DNA from: Phallusia mammillata
Lineage: Eukaryota > Chordata > Ascidiacea > Phlebobranchia > Ascidiidae
Reading direction: 5' to 3'
DNA length: 64,000 bases
Assembly: GCA_003260075.1 (NCBI GenBank)
Contig: QLIY01000107.1
Span: 19,072 to 83,071 of the forward strand
Shown: one piece after another, positions 48,858 through 60,840 of the stretch
Numbering within the stretch: the stretch's first letter is position 1
How the letters are laid out: each line of letters opens with the position of its first letter
Made by a program: the position numbers and the translations under genes
The notes under the pieces: model-generated
What the model was told of the DNA's origin: nothing
Database searches by the model: none
Seen by the model: only the letters and a program-made list of their open reading frames with translations

Positions 48858-49060
48858 TTTTTGAGCTGATTAATGCGCCTGGTGCGAGTTTTCTACGACC
48901 TGGCAAAATGTGGCTAGAATCAAATACGAAGTTTACTTGTAGTTAAGCATATTTGGTTAGCAACAAAGCAAAATCACTTTGTGTGATGCACAGGTGCGGC
49001 CCGCGATCCAACTTTGACATTTGTAATTGGCCCCACATTAACAAAGGTTGCCCACCCCTG
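48741..49060. mobile_element. hAT-type MITE with 8-bp target duplication
   Basis: Left end CAGGAGTGGACTACC, right end GGTTGCCCACCCCTG. The target duplication acctagag lies at 48733-48740 and 49061-49068. The interior is interrupted by a 43-C gap filler (48815-48857). It is the same family as 50039-50335. Confidence 0.88.
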
Positions 49061-49223
49061 ACCTAGAGGTATGGTTGCGGGCTTTGAAAGTCGAGCGCCA
49101 AACCTAGTCTGAGGATCTTTAATTGTCAGTTACGAGCATTCATAGCAAATGTTTTTGTACAACATATTTCCGCAAAGGTATTGTAAATTCATTAAGTTTG
49201 CAGAGCTCTTCTGGCAAATGTAG

Positions 49224-49274
49224 TTTATTCCGACGTTTCGACGTCCTATACAGGTCGTCTTCATCAGGGTAAAC
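49224..49274 (-). ncRNA. hammerhead-ribozyme-like motif
   Basis: On the minus strand: CCCTGATGA, one extra A, then an arm pair GACGACCT / AGGACGTC (seven of eight pairs, loop GTAT), then GAAACGTCGG. CTGATGA is at 49267-49261 and GAAAC at 49239-49235. The very short AC/GU stem III fits the dimer-type hammerheads known from Penelope-like retroelements. It is embedded in a dispersed repeat also seen, degraded, at 63064-63195 and in part at 51446-51510. Confidence 0.6.
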
Positions 49275-49427
49275 TTGATATTATGACTGGCAGCACTAGC
49301 TTACGTATTGCAAATTTTCATGTTTATTCGGATAGATTTTAACAACACAAATAGGAACTTTACAACAGTCGACAAATAAGTTTATAAAAGTGAAGAGGTC
49401 TTATGGTTCACTGATCAGAGCGGGAAG

Positions 49428-50812
49428 CTACTGCCGGAAACAATTATATATGACCTTGAACGGGAAGAGCATGACCATGTACTCGTTGAAGCACCCAACC
49501 GTGCAAAGTACACTAATCAGCATGCTGACGTCATGCCATAGAAACATTATCGTCACTAAACTGGCAGGCGTGACAGAGAGAAGAAAAACTGCAATAATTG
49601 TGGCGGAAATAACATCAGAAGCGACGCAAACAATCCCTAACGCGAGCCACCGTTTCATTTTTCGCTCTAGCGAACGGACGTTGGAGGAGCGGTTTTGTTT
49701 GGGTGAACTTTTGACGGTTTGGATTTTAATCTTGACTTTGTCCAGTGAAACTGAGAATCGACTTTTGTTTTTCGCGTCTTCGCTACGAAGGTCGGTTTTA
49801 GTGGCTTCAGATGGACTGAATACGGCTGTGGGTGAGCTGGGTAACACACTCGGGGTGATTGAAGGGTTACGGGGCGCCCCCTTGGGAATGTTTCGTTTGT
49901 AGAGAGGGTAGAAGTAGAGAAATATCAAAGCAACCTGTAAAGTAAAAACAATATGTCATTTTTGCAACAATGTTTTGCACAATGCTTTGTAAATAGAAAA
50001 ATTTTGGCATAACCTAAGCACCAAATTAGCCCCTAAAGCAGGGGTGGCAACCTTTGTTAATGTAGGGCCAATTATAAATGTCAAAATTGGATCGCGGGCC
50101 GCACATGTGCATGACACAAAGTGATTTTGCTTTGTTTATTTACCAAATATGCTTAACTACAAGTATAATTCGTATTTGATTCTAGCCACGTTTTGACAGA
50201 TTGCAGAAAACTAGCACCAGGCGCATTAATCAGCGCAAAAATATGTAATAATTAGACTCGTTTGCCAGTACTTTTGAAATCAAAGCATGCGGGCCGCACA
50301 GCCTTCAATGAAGGGCCGCAGGTTGCCCACCCCTGCCCTAAAGGAAGTGCATTATTTAACAACCCATTAGCGGTTTATCTCAAACAGTCTTTGTGCGCAA
50401 AAAAAAACTTACGATGTAAATGCCTTACGGGGGTGGATATTAAAATCTCACTTTCCTTGTAATATTACATTGAAATGCCCGTAACATTGTAAAGCTTTAT
50501 GTACTCAGGTTCACCACATATGCTACATCTGATAACAGAAAATCCCATGTAAAAAGTCGTAATTTAATACGTCTTTCGTTGGTTCGAATCCCACCGCAGT
50601 ACATACTTGTGCGTTGTTGCACGGAAAACCCCGTTAATATTTAGCTATTCAGAATATTCTTCTCATCTATTTGAATGCAACTAAATCTTTTCTCGCACAA
50701 CCAACTGGATTTAGGCAGGCTTTATAAAGATTTGTGTCTTTAGAAACACTTTCCGTCTTCTATTTTTATACAAACTCGTCCGAAAATTAATACCGTCACA
50801 GAGTTGCAAGTC

Positions 50813-50868
<56 letters not shown>

Positions 50869-52562
50869 CGTCAAAACATTTCGCATCGTCATAAAATGAT
50901 AACCACGATAACCGTTGGCTTTTTAAATATGTGAAAGGGCGCCAAAATAACATAAAAAAGTGGTGCCGGAACAGAAGTCGTTTTTATAAACATATATTTG
51001 AAAAACGCCGGTGTGTAAAAATGTATGCACTTGCAACTGTTGTTAATTGATGCTTTTGTATTTGAAATTATAAATATTTGACATATTGTCTTTTCTTAGA
51101 ACGGTTTAGGAAGTACGTCGACACTCCTGAAACGTGACATGACGACCAGAGACATGACAAACAGAGACTAATGAGATCATGCTCTGTCATACCTGACATT
51201 TGCCCCCCCCCCTGAAATTATAATTATTTGACATATTTTCTTTTCTTAGAACGGTTTAGGAAGTACGTCGATACTCCTGAAACGTGACATGACGACCAGA
51301 GACATGGCAAACAGAGACTAATGAGATCATGCTCTGTCATACCTGACATTTAAAGGCCGTCGACAAAATAAGGTTCACTGTTAGAAATATACGGATTGGT
51401 CGCTTTTTTTCAATATGGACCAGTCTAAAAATTACTAAGTTGATGATATATAAGCTATTGCTGCCAGGCATAATATCAACTTTATAAAGCTCTGCTGGCA
51501 ATTGTGTGTTTTCACCGACGGTTCTATGATTTGTCCACGTTAACGAATATAACTGAGATATAGCTTGCAGTTTATAAACGTTATTCATCGAAGTTTCCAA
51601 CTCGCTGTAGTCATTATCTGTGTTTTCATTTTTATCACGGGGTTCGAACCCAGGACACTACCGGGAACGAATCCTGTTTCTACATAGGCCGTATTGGGTA
51701 ATGTATAGCCATTTAAAGGCATTCCTGTACATTAGAAGTAACAGGCAGAGAAGCCATGCCTTAACAATTATGTTCGAAGTCCCAACTGGACATTGACCAC
51801 AGATGAACCTGGTTTGATCTGCTTATTTCAAGCACTGGGTCGAAAAGAATTCGTCAAACAAACCTGGCTTAAATCATTGTACGCCAGGCCTATTGACAAC
51901 GTTAAACCGAATCTATGTCTCAAACAAACCTGTATGAAGGAATAGCTGAAGGCCACAGCGATATACGGCAACTGATCCACGATCGGCTGTCGAAGAACCA
52001 AGCACACACCGTTTGAAGCTTCATACAGTTTCCCCTTGAACTGGAATCCGAGCATGATGCAGGGATTGATGCAGAGAAGAACCAGAATCACCCACGTGAC
52101 CACACTCATCGGTTTGCTCTGCAGATGCTGAAGAGTCGGACTTGAGTAGAACATTCTTTGACGGAGCCAGAAGAAGCCGTAGCTCCATGTTATCACCGCG
52201 TTGTACACAGTAGACTTCGTTGACATCATCGCGTGGCAAGTGACGTCATCAGTGCCTGCGTACGTCACGATCAGCTGTTGGAGGCATTCGTGCGCAAACG
52301 AGCTCGCTACAGCGAGAAGACAAAGTACGCGAAGTTTTTTGCCAGTCGGAGGCTTTCCAGGGACAAAGAACTCATATAATATTAATGCGATAAGAATGTA
52401 AAGCTGTACGATGGCGAAGAGAGCTGATACAGACTGGTATGTGATTTCAATGGGCACTGGAGCTTGGTGAAACGCTGGTTGGGTGACATTCACGTCGCCC
52501 TGAGTTAGATACATTGTTTCCTGTTTCCGCGGGAAATGTTCGTCCGGTGATTGGGTGATCAA
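49428..52562 (-). CDS. orphan seven-transmembrane protein, two exons
   Basis: Exon 1 is 52562-51930 (211 codons) and exon 2 is 49934-49428; the junction is phase 0 and the product is 379 residues. Seven hydrophobic segments are visible: TM1 around SALFAIVQLYILIALILYEF, TM2 with LRVLCLLAVASSF, TM3 before WLRQRMFY, TM4 SVVTWVILVLLCINP, TM5 spanning the splice (AVAFSYSFIQ then VALIFLYFY), TM6 WLALGIVCVASDVISATI and TM7 SLVTIMFLWHDVSML. The long third cytoplasmic loop is Ser/Thr/Pro/Lys-rich. WLRQRMFYSSP after TM3 occupies the DRY position but is not class A. I recognise no named family. It is probably a receptor-like protein of an invertebrate-specific group. A second in-frame Met (residue 17) is an alternative start. 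Confidence 0.78.
50039..50335. mobile_element. hAT-type MITE with 8-bp target duplication
   Basis: Ends CAGGGGTGGCAACC and GGTTGCCCACCCCTG. The target duplication ccctaaag lies at 50031-50038 and 50336-50343. It lies in the intron of the 7TM gene. Confidence 0.9.
50816..50867. other. gap filler, 52 C
   Basis: In the intron of the 7TM gene. Confidence 0.8.
51063..51351. repeat. false tandem duplication around a 10-C joint
   Basis: Copy 1 is 51063-51202, the 10 C are 51203-51212, and copy 2 is 51213-51351. About 3% mismatches. It lies in the 7TM gene intron. Confidence 0.87.
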
Positions 52563-53357
52563 TGCACGTGATACTTCGTCAGTTTACGTATTTGTTAATC
52601 TATCAATCTGTAATGCTAAGATTAACGCACAGTTCAGTAAACACCATTAAAATGATAAGCTTGTTGAGAAATAGTTTTGTCGTTGTAACCTTTCTAGTCC
52701 GTACTTTCTGACTTCGTGTGCGCATACCTTCCATTTTATACCCAAGTGTAAATTCAAGAGTTAAAAAAGAAAAAAATGAAAATAGCTTATTAGCCTGTAA
52801 CTCAAAGCAAACTTCAATGCCGTTAGATAGCTACACTTGCCAATATGGCCTATGTCTTGCCAGAAACAGAACACAACTGATAACGCGAAGGAGAAAAACA
52901 TTTCTAACGTAACGCTTCAGTGATAGCAACACGGGCGATTGTTTTGCAAGGCTACCTGGGTTCCTTCGAAATCACCTCATACGTTTAACGCGTTGAATCA
53001 CCGATCCACACCATTATATACGCGTTTAGGTTACCAGGAAAAAGGGTAAAATTCGATGAACTGTTATTGTCTTGCGTTGTTTACCGCGATGAAAGGTTTT
53101 GTTTCTAGAAACTAACCTTATTTATCATAATCGCTATGAGGTCTGCAACTGTCAATACAAATGTTTTTAACCCAACATAAGTTCAACTGAACATAGTGAG
53201 CTTATGATTTGTACACTTATTTGGCTTGTTTTGTTTCTTTAACAAGCAAAGTTTGTCCCGAAACCGAAGTTACGCCCTGCAAAAGCTCAATAAATGTTCG
53301 TTTCTTGATGAAATATGTTACTGCCAAAATATCTATCCCCTGATTTAAACTTTCAAC

Positions 53358-53683
53358 CAGTGGTGGGATTCAAATTTTTTGTCAGCCGGTTCTATCACAA
53401 AAGTCATATTTTTCAGCCGGTTCTGTTACAAAAAGTCCATTGACAGTAACCAGTAATGCTAACCGGTTCGCTGATCTCATAAAATTTCGTGAGACGGTTC
53501 TATAGAACCNGGGATTCAAATTTTTTGTCAGTCGGTTCTATCACAAAAGTCATATTTTTCAGCCGGTTCTGTTACAAAAAGTCCATTGACAGTCACCAGT
53601 AATGCTAACCGGTTCGCTAGTCTCATAAAATTTCGTGAAACGGTTCTATAGAACCGGTACGAACCGGCTGAATACTACCACTG
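53358..53683. mobile_element. hAT-type MITE split by an N joint
   Basis: Ends CAGTGGTGGGATTC and ATACTACCACTG. The target duplication ctttcaac lies at 53350-53357 and 53684-53691. The interior is present twice, either side of an N at 53510 (53363-53509 and 53511-53660), so the true element is about half as long. Confidence 0.85.
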
Positions 53684-53805
53684 CTTTCAACTCCGTACAG
53701 ATAAGGGAACATTCAATTGACCAAGAGCAATCTTGTGTTCAATGAAACATGTACATTTAAACCTATATAACGTAATGCTCGTTTTCTTAATTTCTTTTAC
53801 CAGCT

Positions 53806-53861
53806 GCACTGATGAAACCTTGTGTGTCGGAACAGTGTGCACTGTCTGCTATTTTCACTTG
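53806..53861 (+). ncRNA. degenerate hammerhead-like repeat
   Basis: CTGCACTGATGAAACC, then GGAACAGTGTGCACTGTC. It is related to the minus-strand motif at 60841-60870, but GAAAC has become GGAAC, so it is not expected to cleave. Confidence 0.35.
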
Positions 53862-54128
53862 CTTTAATGAATAATTTCTCCTTTCCCAAAGCGAAAATCA
53901 AAACTACACACGTTGTGAAATAGTGCAATCTAAAATAACTGGCTGACTAATATAACTACAGCGCCCTGGGCCAAAATGCGCTGACCATGCAAAATGTTTA
54001 TGAACGTTCCTTTCACTTACGAGCGTGTTTTTCAAAACCGTTCAAAGCATGAAATATTTACTATTTTTAATATTTACATGGCGTTAAGGGTAGTTACCTA
54101 AATTTGACGCTAAACGGTATTATTGCTT

Positions 54129-54277
54129 ATTGATAACACTGTCCTGCTGAAATGAAATATTTTTCACGCTTAAACATGTTTCTTGTATTACCCACTTTCC
54201 CCCCCCCCATTGATAACACTGTCCTGCTGAAATGAAATATTTTTCACGCTTAAACAGGTTTCTTGCATTACCCACTT
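54129..54277. repeat. false tandem duplication around a 10-C joint
   Basis: Copy 1 is 54129-54198, the 10 C are 54199-54208, and copy 2 is 54209-54277. Two mismatches. Confidence 0.86.
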
Positions 54278-54785
54278 GGATTGACCAATTAAGCCAAGAC
54301 TTTGCTTAATTGTCGGTTCTGTAATGCAGAAAACCTGGTGTTTATCGCACTTTAAACCACATGTTGCGGTAAATTTTAGCTGGTCTTTATTTTGCGTCTG
54401 AAAATGCTTGTTTTCTGCTTAACGCCACTCAATAAACTGCTCAAGCCGCGACAAACACGAAATTCCGTATTTTTTTGAAAAGCATATAGCTATAAAGCAT
54501 ATACGTATATATCTATACAGCTATTAAACTAACCATACTCGTTAAGCAACAGATGCAAATTGTCGTCATTAACTTTTGCGTGTTTTATATATTTATGCGT
54601 TACGCTTATGTACATAACGGATTTTGAAGAGAAGTGGATTGAAGGAAGTCGATTACACCATCAGCTCTTCCTTTCTGTCGTTTGCCACATATAACCCTCA
54701 CATTAACCTCGTAGCGTTTTCTACATGCTAACCTTGGCGTAAAAAAAACTATTGGAATGATTTCTAGCCTAATATTGCATTATGC

Positions 54786-54950
54786 AGTAACCTCGGTTAA
54801 TTCGGACCAACAATTTGCCCGGATTTGGCCAAAGATCCGAAATAACAGATGTCGATTAGTGAAAGCCTTTCCACATTTCAAATCATTTGTACCTCAAGTT
54901 TTGTCTGAATTATGCGAAGATCCGGATTAACCGAGTCAGGTTTAGTGCAC
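54786..54950. mobile_element. Tigger/pogo-like MITE
   Basis: Left end cagtaacctcggttaattcg, right end GATCCGGATTAACCGAG. It shares the AGCCTTTCCACATT interior with 6045-6233. Confidence 0.6.
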
Positions 54951-54956
54951 CAGCGT

Positions 54957-55140
54957 GTAGCACAATTAAACGCTTTGTTGTTTTTAAAGCGAAAGTAGGG
55001 CTAAGGGTAAAAGGCTTTTGGCGTGAATCACGTTAGAACTCTACCCCCCCCCCGTAGCACAATTAAACGCTTTGTTGTTTTTAAAGCGAAAGTAGGGCTA
55101 AAGGTAAAAGGCTTTTGGCGTCAATCACGTTAAAACCCTA
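54957..55140. repeat. false tandem duplication around a 10-C joint
   Basis: Copy 1 is 54957-55043, the 10 C are 55044-55053, and copy 2 is 55054-55140. Confidence 0.86.
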
Positions 55141-55216
55141 GTTTCGTTTTTTCACAATTCTCCTTCCTAACAACACAACAATGGCTAGGATTACTGCTAT
55201 CATTTTACATTCCTAT

Positions 55217-55408
55217 TAACGATCAAAACTGACAGTGACCGTGAAAGGAACTGTCAATGTCAAGACTCAAGGCTGTCACAATTATTTTCTCCACTGTCTG
55301 GGCGCATACCACCCCCCCCCCTAACGATCAAAACTGACAGTGACCGTGAAAGGAACTGTCAATGTCAAGGCTGTCACAATTACTTTCTCCACTGTCTGGG
55401 CGCATACC
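55217..55408. repeat. false tandem duplication around a 10-C joint
   Basis: Copy 1 is 55217-55311, the 10 C are 55312-55321, and copy 2 is 55322-55408. They differ by an 8-bp indel (one or two AGACTC-type units). Confidence 0.86.
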
Positions 55409-55603
55409 CTTGACATTGTGGTAATCCTTGACATTGATATCTTGGTCTAAAACGTGTAAGGTCTGGTTGAATGACTCACACCACTAAACTACAACGTCCT
55501 TCACATGCTTTTGTTTATGCCAAACGAAGCAGACAGGTCGCTTAATTAATAGCACTTCCTTGTTATGCTCTGATGGTTTAACGTAAGCCAATTTCGCTGA
55601 AAC

Positions 55604-55920
55604 CTGCAAGATGTGACTTCTACCATTACCGTGTACTGACTGATTTATAAAGGTACAGGGGCGCAGATATATACAACTCCGTTTGCTATGACAAGAATCT
55701 AGACGTGGTAAAAATAACCGACTGTTCGCTTTTTGACCGCATTTTTGAGGAGTCGCGCTTTTATTAGACAGACGTGATTTGAGGTTTCTCACTGGTTTGG
55801 GTGTGAGGAAACGTTTTTCAACTTTATTTCTGATGCATTCTATGCATTGTGTTGGTTTAAAGTATTTTTGACTTTTTGTCCTAGTTTTACAAAAATCAAC
55901 TCGTTCATTCTGGTTTGGGG
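55604..55920 (-). CDS. possible internal coding exon, unknown
   Basis: The minus strand is open for 185 codons (56041-55484) without any Met. Within it a strong acceptor (tttcttatgtcacag) at 55921 and a donor (cag/gtttca) at 55604 would define a 317-nt exon rich in Lys, Arg and Cys (for example CIECIRNKVEKRF). No partner exons were found and no family is recognised. It may be chance. Confidence 0.22.
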
Positions 55921-57830
55921 CTGTGACATAAGAAATAAAATTGTTTTTAAAATTGCTGTTCAATAACTGTTCGTTTGTGCCTGAATCCCGAAAAAGTTTT
56001 GTGTTATGAGTTATGACTATCGTACAACAAAAAGTAACCAAATAGCGTTTATGAAACTTTAATCAGCTGTACTTTGTTAATTGGCAATAACAAAACAACC
56101 GTTTCTTATAAGTTATAGCCTAAATACACAGTTAGCGCTTTTTGTACAATACGTTTGCAAGTTTAAACTGTGCAGTGTCGCAGTGACCTTTTGACCTTCA
56201 ACAGAACAAAATTGCGGACCACCACGTTTCTTCATACTTTATATAAACCTAAACCCGATTTGGCATTCCAATACAACGAGCTAAATCAAACTCATTTATT
56301 GTAGGCCTATAATAGCGGGGAATTTCGTTTCCCTTCAAACGAAACGGCGACGCGTTCACAGATCCGTGCATATCAATTTACACCGCCCGCTCTTGATTCG
56401 TATGCAGCTGGAATTGTGGCGAAAAAACAATTTTAGGTTATTCGCGTGTCGTATAAATAACATGCAATTATGGTATTAAAATCAAGTCAAAACGATTTGC
56501 AGGGTCTATTTTCAACTTGGAAAACTGTCAGCGAGTTTAAAGATATAATGAGTGGATTTCTATACTGCCGGATTAAGGGTCTGCTGGTCTGTAGGCACAT
56601 TTTATAAGTGGCCCGAAAATCAGGGTTGCCGACTAAAAAATTAGACTTATCAGTATTCATTGACTAAATTTCTATGGATTTTAAACTGGCCTGGATTTTT
56701 GACTGGCCGGTGGGCACGTGCCTACTTCGCCTAATGGTTAATCCTGTACTGCATTTCTACTACAGACGCGTTGAAAGTAGATGTTGCATTTGTTTCGGCT
56801 CTAAAATTGAAAACAACGATTATTATTACGTTTGCTGCTATTTACCGGTATAGATCAGGTTTTTAAGAATTTCTTGCGATTAAATTTGATCATCAATGGA
56901 GCTCTTGAGTTCAAAACAGAATGGTTTTACAGCACCCTTTTTGAAGCTGATTTGAATTTAAGGCGTCATTTGAAGACCAGCAGCACATACGCACGTGTGT
57001 TGGTGAATACAAACGTGCATATTCATCTTGATAAGGCTGACCAAGGCTGTGCAACAAACAACCCGTTATTGTTTCAAGAAACGCTTCGGTCTTTAGCCTT
57101 TAACCACACGAAATGATGGAAGGAAGTTATTGACATTTTATGGTCTGGGAAACTGCACCGAGGGCAGAGGAGAATAACACAAGGCGATGGGTTAAGCAGA
57201 TAATGGTTACTTGCTGCCAAGCTAAAATTTAAAGTGATACTGAGGAAAATATATACGTAGATTGAGGTGGTTGCTCTATGCACGAAATGCCACTACCTCT
57301 TTCCAATGCATTTACTGACGTTGGTAAAGGTGTGATTTTAACACAAAAACATGTTTGTTAACCTAATTCAGGCTATTCGTCGTGAAATACTTCGGCTCGA
57401 AAGTGCAAAAAATCGGTCCAGCCTTACTTTTATGTATAGCACTCCAAAAATATTATTTGGTGATGATAGCATTGCTCTTTATCGAAACATTTTATAGGCT
57501 ACAACACAATTATGCAGTTTGTGAACGCAACATGCGACAATTTGGTTTTAATGGTAATTAACATTCACCTATATAGGCTTTGATAAAATGCAACTCTGGT
57601 TTTATTAACGTAAAAATACAGAAATGTATCTACAACACAAACGGTAAAAAATCTTGGGAAATGTAAGATAAGTGAGATAAGTTAGCAAATAAGTTTAAAG
57701 CTAAAGAAAACTAGAAATCCTACAGTTAGAGACAACGAAACAATAATGATCGGAAGGAAGTAACTGAAAAAACGGAAATAAAAATAACCGGAACACAATA
57801 CAGAAATGGCATTCATCGCATAGGCTAATG

Positions 57831-57872
<42 letters not shown>

Positions 57873-58366
57873 TTTTTCGTTATAGTGTACGACGTATACA
57901 CGAGTGAATAAAAGCAATACGACACATTAATTATAATCTTGCTCCATTCCGCTAACATTTAAGTTGAGTTGAATTTATTTCGCTTGGTGAACGAAATCAT
58001 AGTGACACAATTGCACTAAAACAATCACCAAGCCACGTTGCCCCCCCCCCATAACTTGCAAGACAAATTTCTTTTAAAGCGACAAAATGCAAAACACAGA
58101 CATGTAAAACAGCGATAACAAGATCGCGCGGCTGCAAACTCGCACCATAGGACGTCGAAACGTCGATTGCAAAGAATTATTTTTTACAACATGGCAGTTT
58201 TTCGTTATAGTGTACGACGTATACACGAGTGAATAAAAGCAATACCACACATTAATTATAATCTTGCTCCATTCTGCTAACATTTAAGTTGAGTTGAATT
58301 TATTTCGCTAGGTGAAAGAAATCATAGTGACACAACTGCACTAAAACAATCACCAAGCCACGTTCA
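57873..58366. repeat. false duplication with gap filler and 10-C joint
   Basis: The segment starting tttttcgttatagtgtacg at 57873 ends in 10 C (58041-58050). The next contig supplies about 148 bp and then the same segment again (58199-58366), which tells what lies in the preceding 40-C gap (57833-57872). Confidence 0.83.
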
Positions 58367-60168
58367 CTCGTTATGGGGCGCATAAAAATTGGAGGCACAA
58401 TTGGTGGATGAAAGCTAAACGCACTGCAGCTACACTGTCACTACAAGGCGTCAAGTGACTGGAGCTCACAAGCAGTGAGATTGGCGCATTGTGAGTGACA
58501 TTTTAATTGGGGTGTGACGTTTGGATATTTTAGTCTAGATTATCTTCTGTAGCAGACGGATATCTCCCTGAACGTTTTAAGGTATGGAACCTATGCAGGA
58601 TTTTTGCATGTCCACCACACCTGGAACGAAGCCGGGAAAAGAAGAAATAAAACCACAACCTTCGAAGTTGCGCAAATCAGGTTGCGCAGCGCCGTCTAGC
58701 GTTGGAATTTTGACTTTATAAACTATTTCAAAGTGATTTTCTTTCTCGCTTTTTGTGCACTTTTTCTGGTCGCAGTTCGGTGAAGCGTGTTATGTTTTTG
58801 CAGCAAAACGTTTTTCTGCCTAATGCTGCACAGGTAGATAGCAAACAATGGTTGCTATTCCATCATAAATAGGCTATTGAGTAAAAGACAAAGACTCAAG
58901 GCATATTGATATATGGCCCCTTATATCAGTGATGATGGCATGAGCATTTACCGAAACTATTGAAAATAGAAGTATGTCGCTTTTTACGTGGGGACACGCG
59001 CCCCCTCTTGCGACCCGCTGCGGACGCCCATGACTGCCACACACTTCATATTTGCGTCCATTATCAATTGTTGCTTTGATAAAAACATTTTGTTTCATCG
59101 CACTTGTTTTGTGGAGTTAAAAACTTAGTTATAATGTAGCGTGATTTCTGTGGTCATGCATCGTGGAGGTTAAGACAGAAATTTGCGCAATTTGACACCA
59201 CTAAGACTATGAAAAGGCAAACAAATTCAATGCTTAATTTGATATAAAAGATAAACACACTAAAACCTAAAATCTAGAACATGAAACAAGATTCATAAAC
59301 CAAATGACTTACAAGTATCCTAGGCTATGACGTTGACGGTTTAGTACCATACAAATTGTCTATAAGCGCGCATGCCTTGTATATATCCATAAACAACGAA
59401 TACATATCCAAGTGATAACTTGTTATTATTACTCGGGCGATGGTAGTGTCCCAAGGTTACAAACGAAATAGTAATGAGATTTTTTCACGGGTTTTGAACT
59501 CACCCGGGGACGAATCGTGTTTAAGTTTTTTTTCTGTTTGTGGGTCAGGCGCGGCGGACCAGTCGGCCAAATTCTGTTAGAATACAGACGGCTCGAAGAC
59601 AAAGTTTTGCGATGCCGAAAGTATTAGGGCTTAATATTTTTTAAAAGTCAACAATCTAAGACTGGTAAAAGTAAAGATGATAATTATTGCAGTTGTCTGA
59701 TGTGCCGCAACATCAAAAAACATGAACAAATTTGAACACTAAAGATTAATGCACACATCGCTACAGCGGAATAAGGACCTTTGCTATTACTTTGCACGCA
59801 TCCGATATCACGTATTTTCCCGCGCTTTTTTTCTTGCCTTGCGACATAAAGTGCATTTTTGACAAGATGTAAGAATGATTTTTAAAGAATTGCTCCTTCT
59901 GTTATGTGGTAAGGTTATTTATGTTTAAAAAATGCTTAAAAACAACTCTCGAGTAAAAAAATGATTTTGGCTATTTTGTCATAAAACTGTATCCTAAATG
60001 TTGTGGTTTTAAATAAAAACCTAATCACTGAACAATACGTTGACCCAAGAAGTTTTTTAAGCAGCTGCAAAAGTGTTTGACATAAAAGGATGAAACATAG
60101 GCCTGGGGTAGTTAAGTTTTGTGACCAGAACTGTTTCCACTGTTGATTGTTTACACGCAGTTCGTTAA

Positions 60169-60393
60169 TCAAGCTTTGACTTTGGTTATTTTTAGTTCTC
60201 CCTTGTTCTTGGAGTATTGTATGTCAGCCTCGGTCTTGGCCATGTGCTGTTTGTGGTGGTGCTGCTGTTCATGACAATGTTGCTGTATACTATCAGGTTG
60301 TTGGTAACCCTGCTGCATCGTTTTCATTTCCATTGCCGAGCGGAACTTGTGTAGAACCAAGTAAGACTTTTTGTCTGAAATGTACAAATCCAA
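60169..60393 (-). CDS. possible terminal exon or small gene, His/Gln-rich
   Basis: 74 codons from an ATG at 60393 to a TGA at 60169. The sequence carries a clean acceptor (gtacatttcag) at 60375, so the coding part may instead start at 60374 as a last exon (KSYLVLHKFRSAMEMK onward). The product has a Gln/His tract and a Lys-rich end. The family is unknown. Confidence 0.3.
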   Translation of the reverse strand: MDLYISDKKSYLVLHKFRSAMEMKTMQQGYQQPDSIQQHCHEQQHHHKQHMAKTEADIQYSKNKGELKITKVKA

Positions 60394-60573
60394 AAAACTA
60401 AAAAATGTCTACAAAGAACAAAAGCTCCTAAATTATCACATGAGCAAGCTGAGTCCAGTCTGCAGAGTATGGCAGCTGCATGCACAATTTATTTGGAAAA
60501 AAAAATTTTTTGCACGGCAATTTTTTGGGGTTGTACACCAAAATTTTGCACCAAAGGCATTTAATTGACCAGC

Positions 60574-60690
60574 CTATATTGCTTGCTTTGTGCCTGCTGA
60601 AATCGGGCTTGTATGCGGACTTAGGGCTGTCATGTGTCCATGTGGTGCATGTTGGTCCTGCACGCCCAAGATCTCGTCAAGAACTGCCAT
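60574..60690 (-). CDS. possible 38-residue reading frame with good start context
   Basis: The ATG at 60690 is in the context gaacATGG, and the frame runs to a TAG at 60574 (MAVLDEILGVQDQHAPHG onward). An acceptor-like cttag sits just upstream at 60707. It could be a first exon joined to 60374-60169 through a weak gt, but that is speculative. Confidence 0.2.
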   Translation of the reverse strand: MAVLDEILGVQDQHAPHGHMTALSPHTSPISAGTKQAI

Positions 60691-60840
60691 GTTCTGCAGA
60701 CTGGAGCTAAGATAGGAACTAAAAATCATTTCCAATTTTGTCCAGTCTATTGTTATTGACAGAAATGATTTGAACTATGCAATTAATCTGATTTTGTAAA
60801 AGCATGGAGCCAATAAATGATAAGCTGCAGAAAGTGCACA

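Larger units (their letters stand above)
44253..49427. other. region without a confident gene
   Basis: Contains gap fillers, MITEs, duplicated joints and hammerhead-like motifs listed separately. Two stretches look somewhat coding but cannot be assigned. One is 44391-44636 (+), an 81-codon frame from ATG with higher GC. The other is 45185-45462 (-), with short blocks such as ENSCIERLRAFQ and RFNDEYIVPALLLYLMNE separated by a stop, or by a possible 66-nt intron (gtaccag to atatag). Confidence 0.4.
52563..55483. other. intergenic region
   Basis: Presumed promoter of the 7TM gene, then repeats: a hAT-type MITE (53358-53683), a duplicated joint (54129-54277) and a Tigger-like MITE (54786-54950). 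No gene is recognised. Confidence 0.55.

Noticed and set aside
50560..50610. tRNA gene ending ggttcgaatccc
   Set aside because: The T stem has a mismatch and no D arm or acceptor stem can be paired upstream. Kept only as a SINE-like fragment.
56832..57116. 94-codon plus-strand frame
   Set aside because: It starts at TTG rather than ATG, with no splice signals or recognisable domain.
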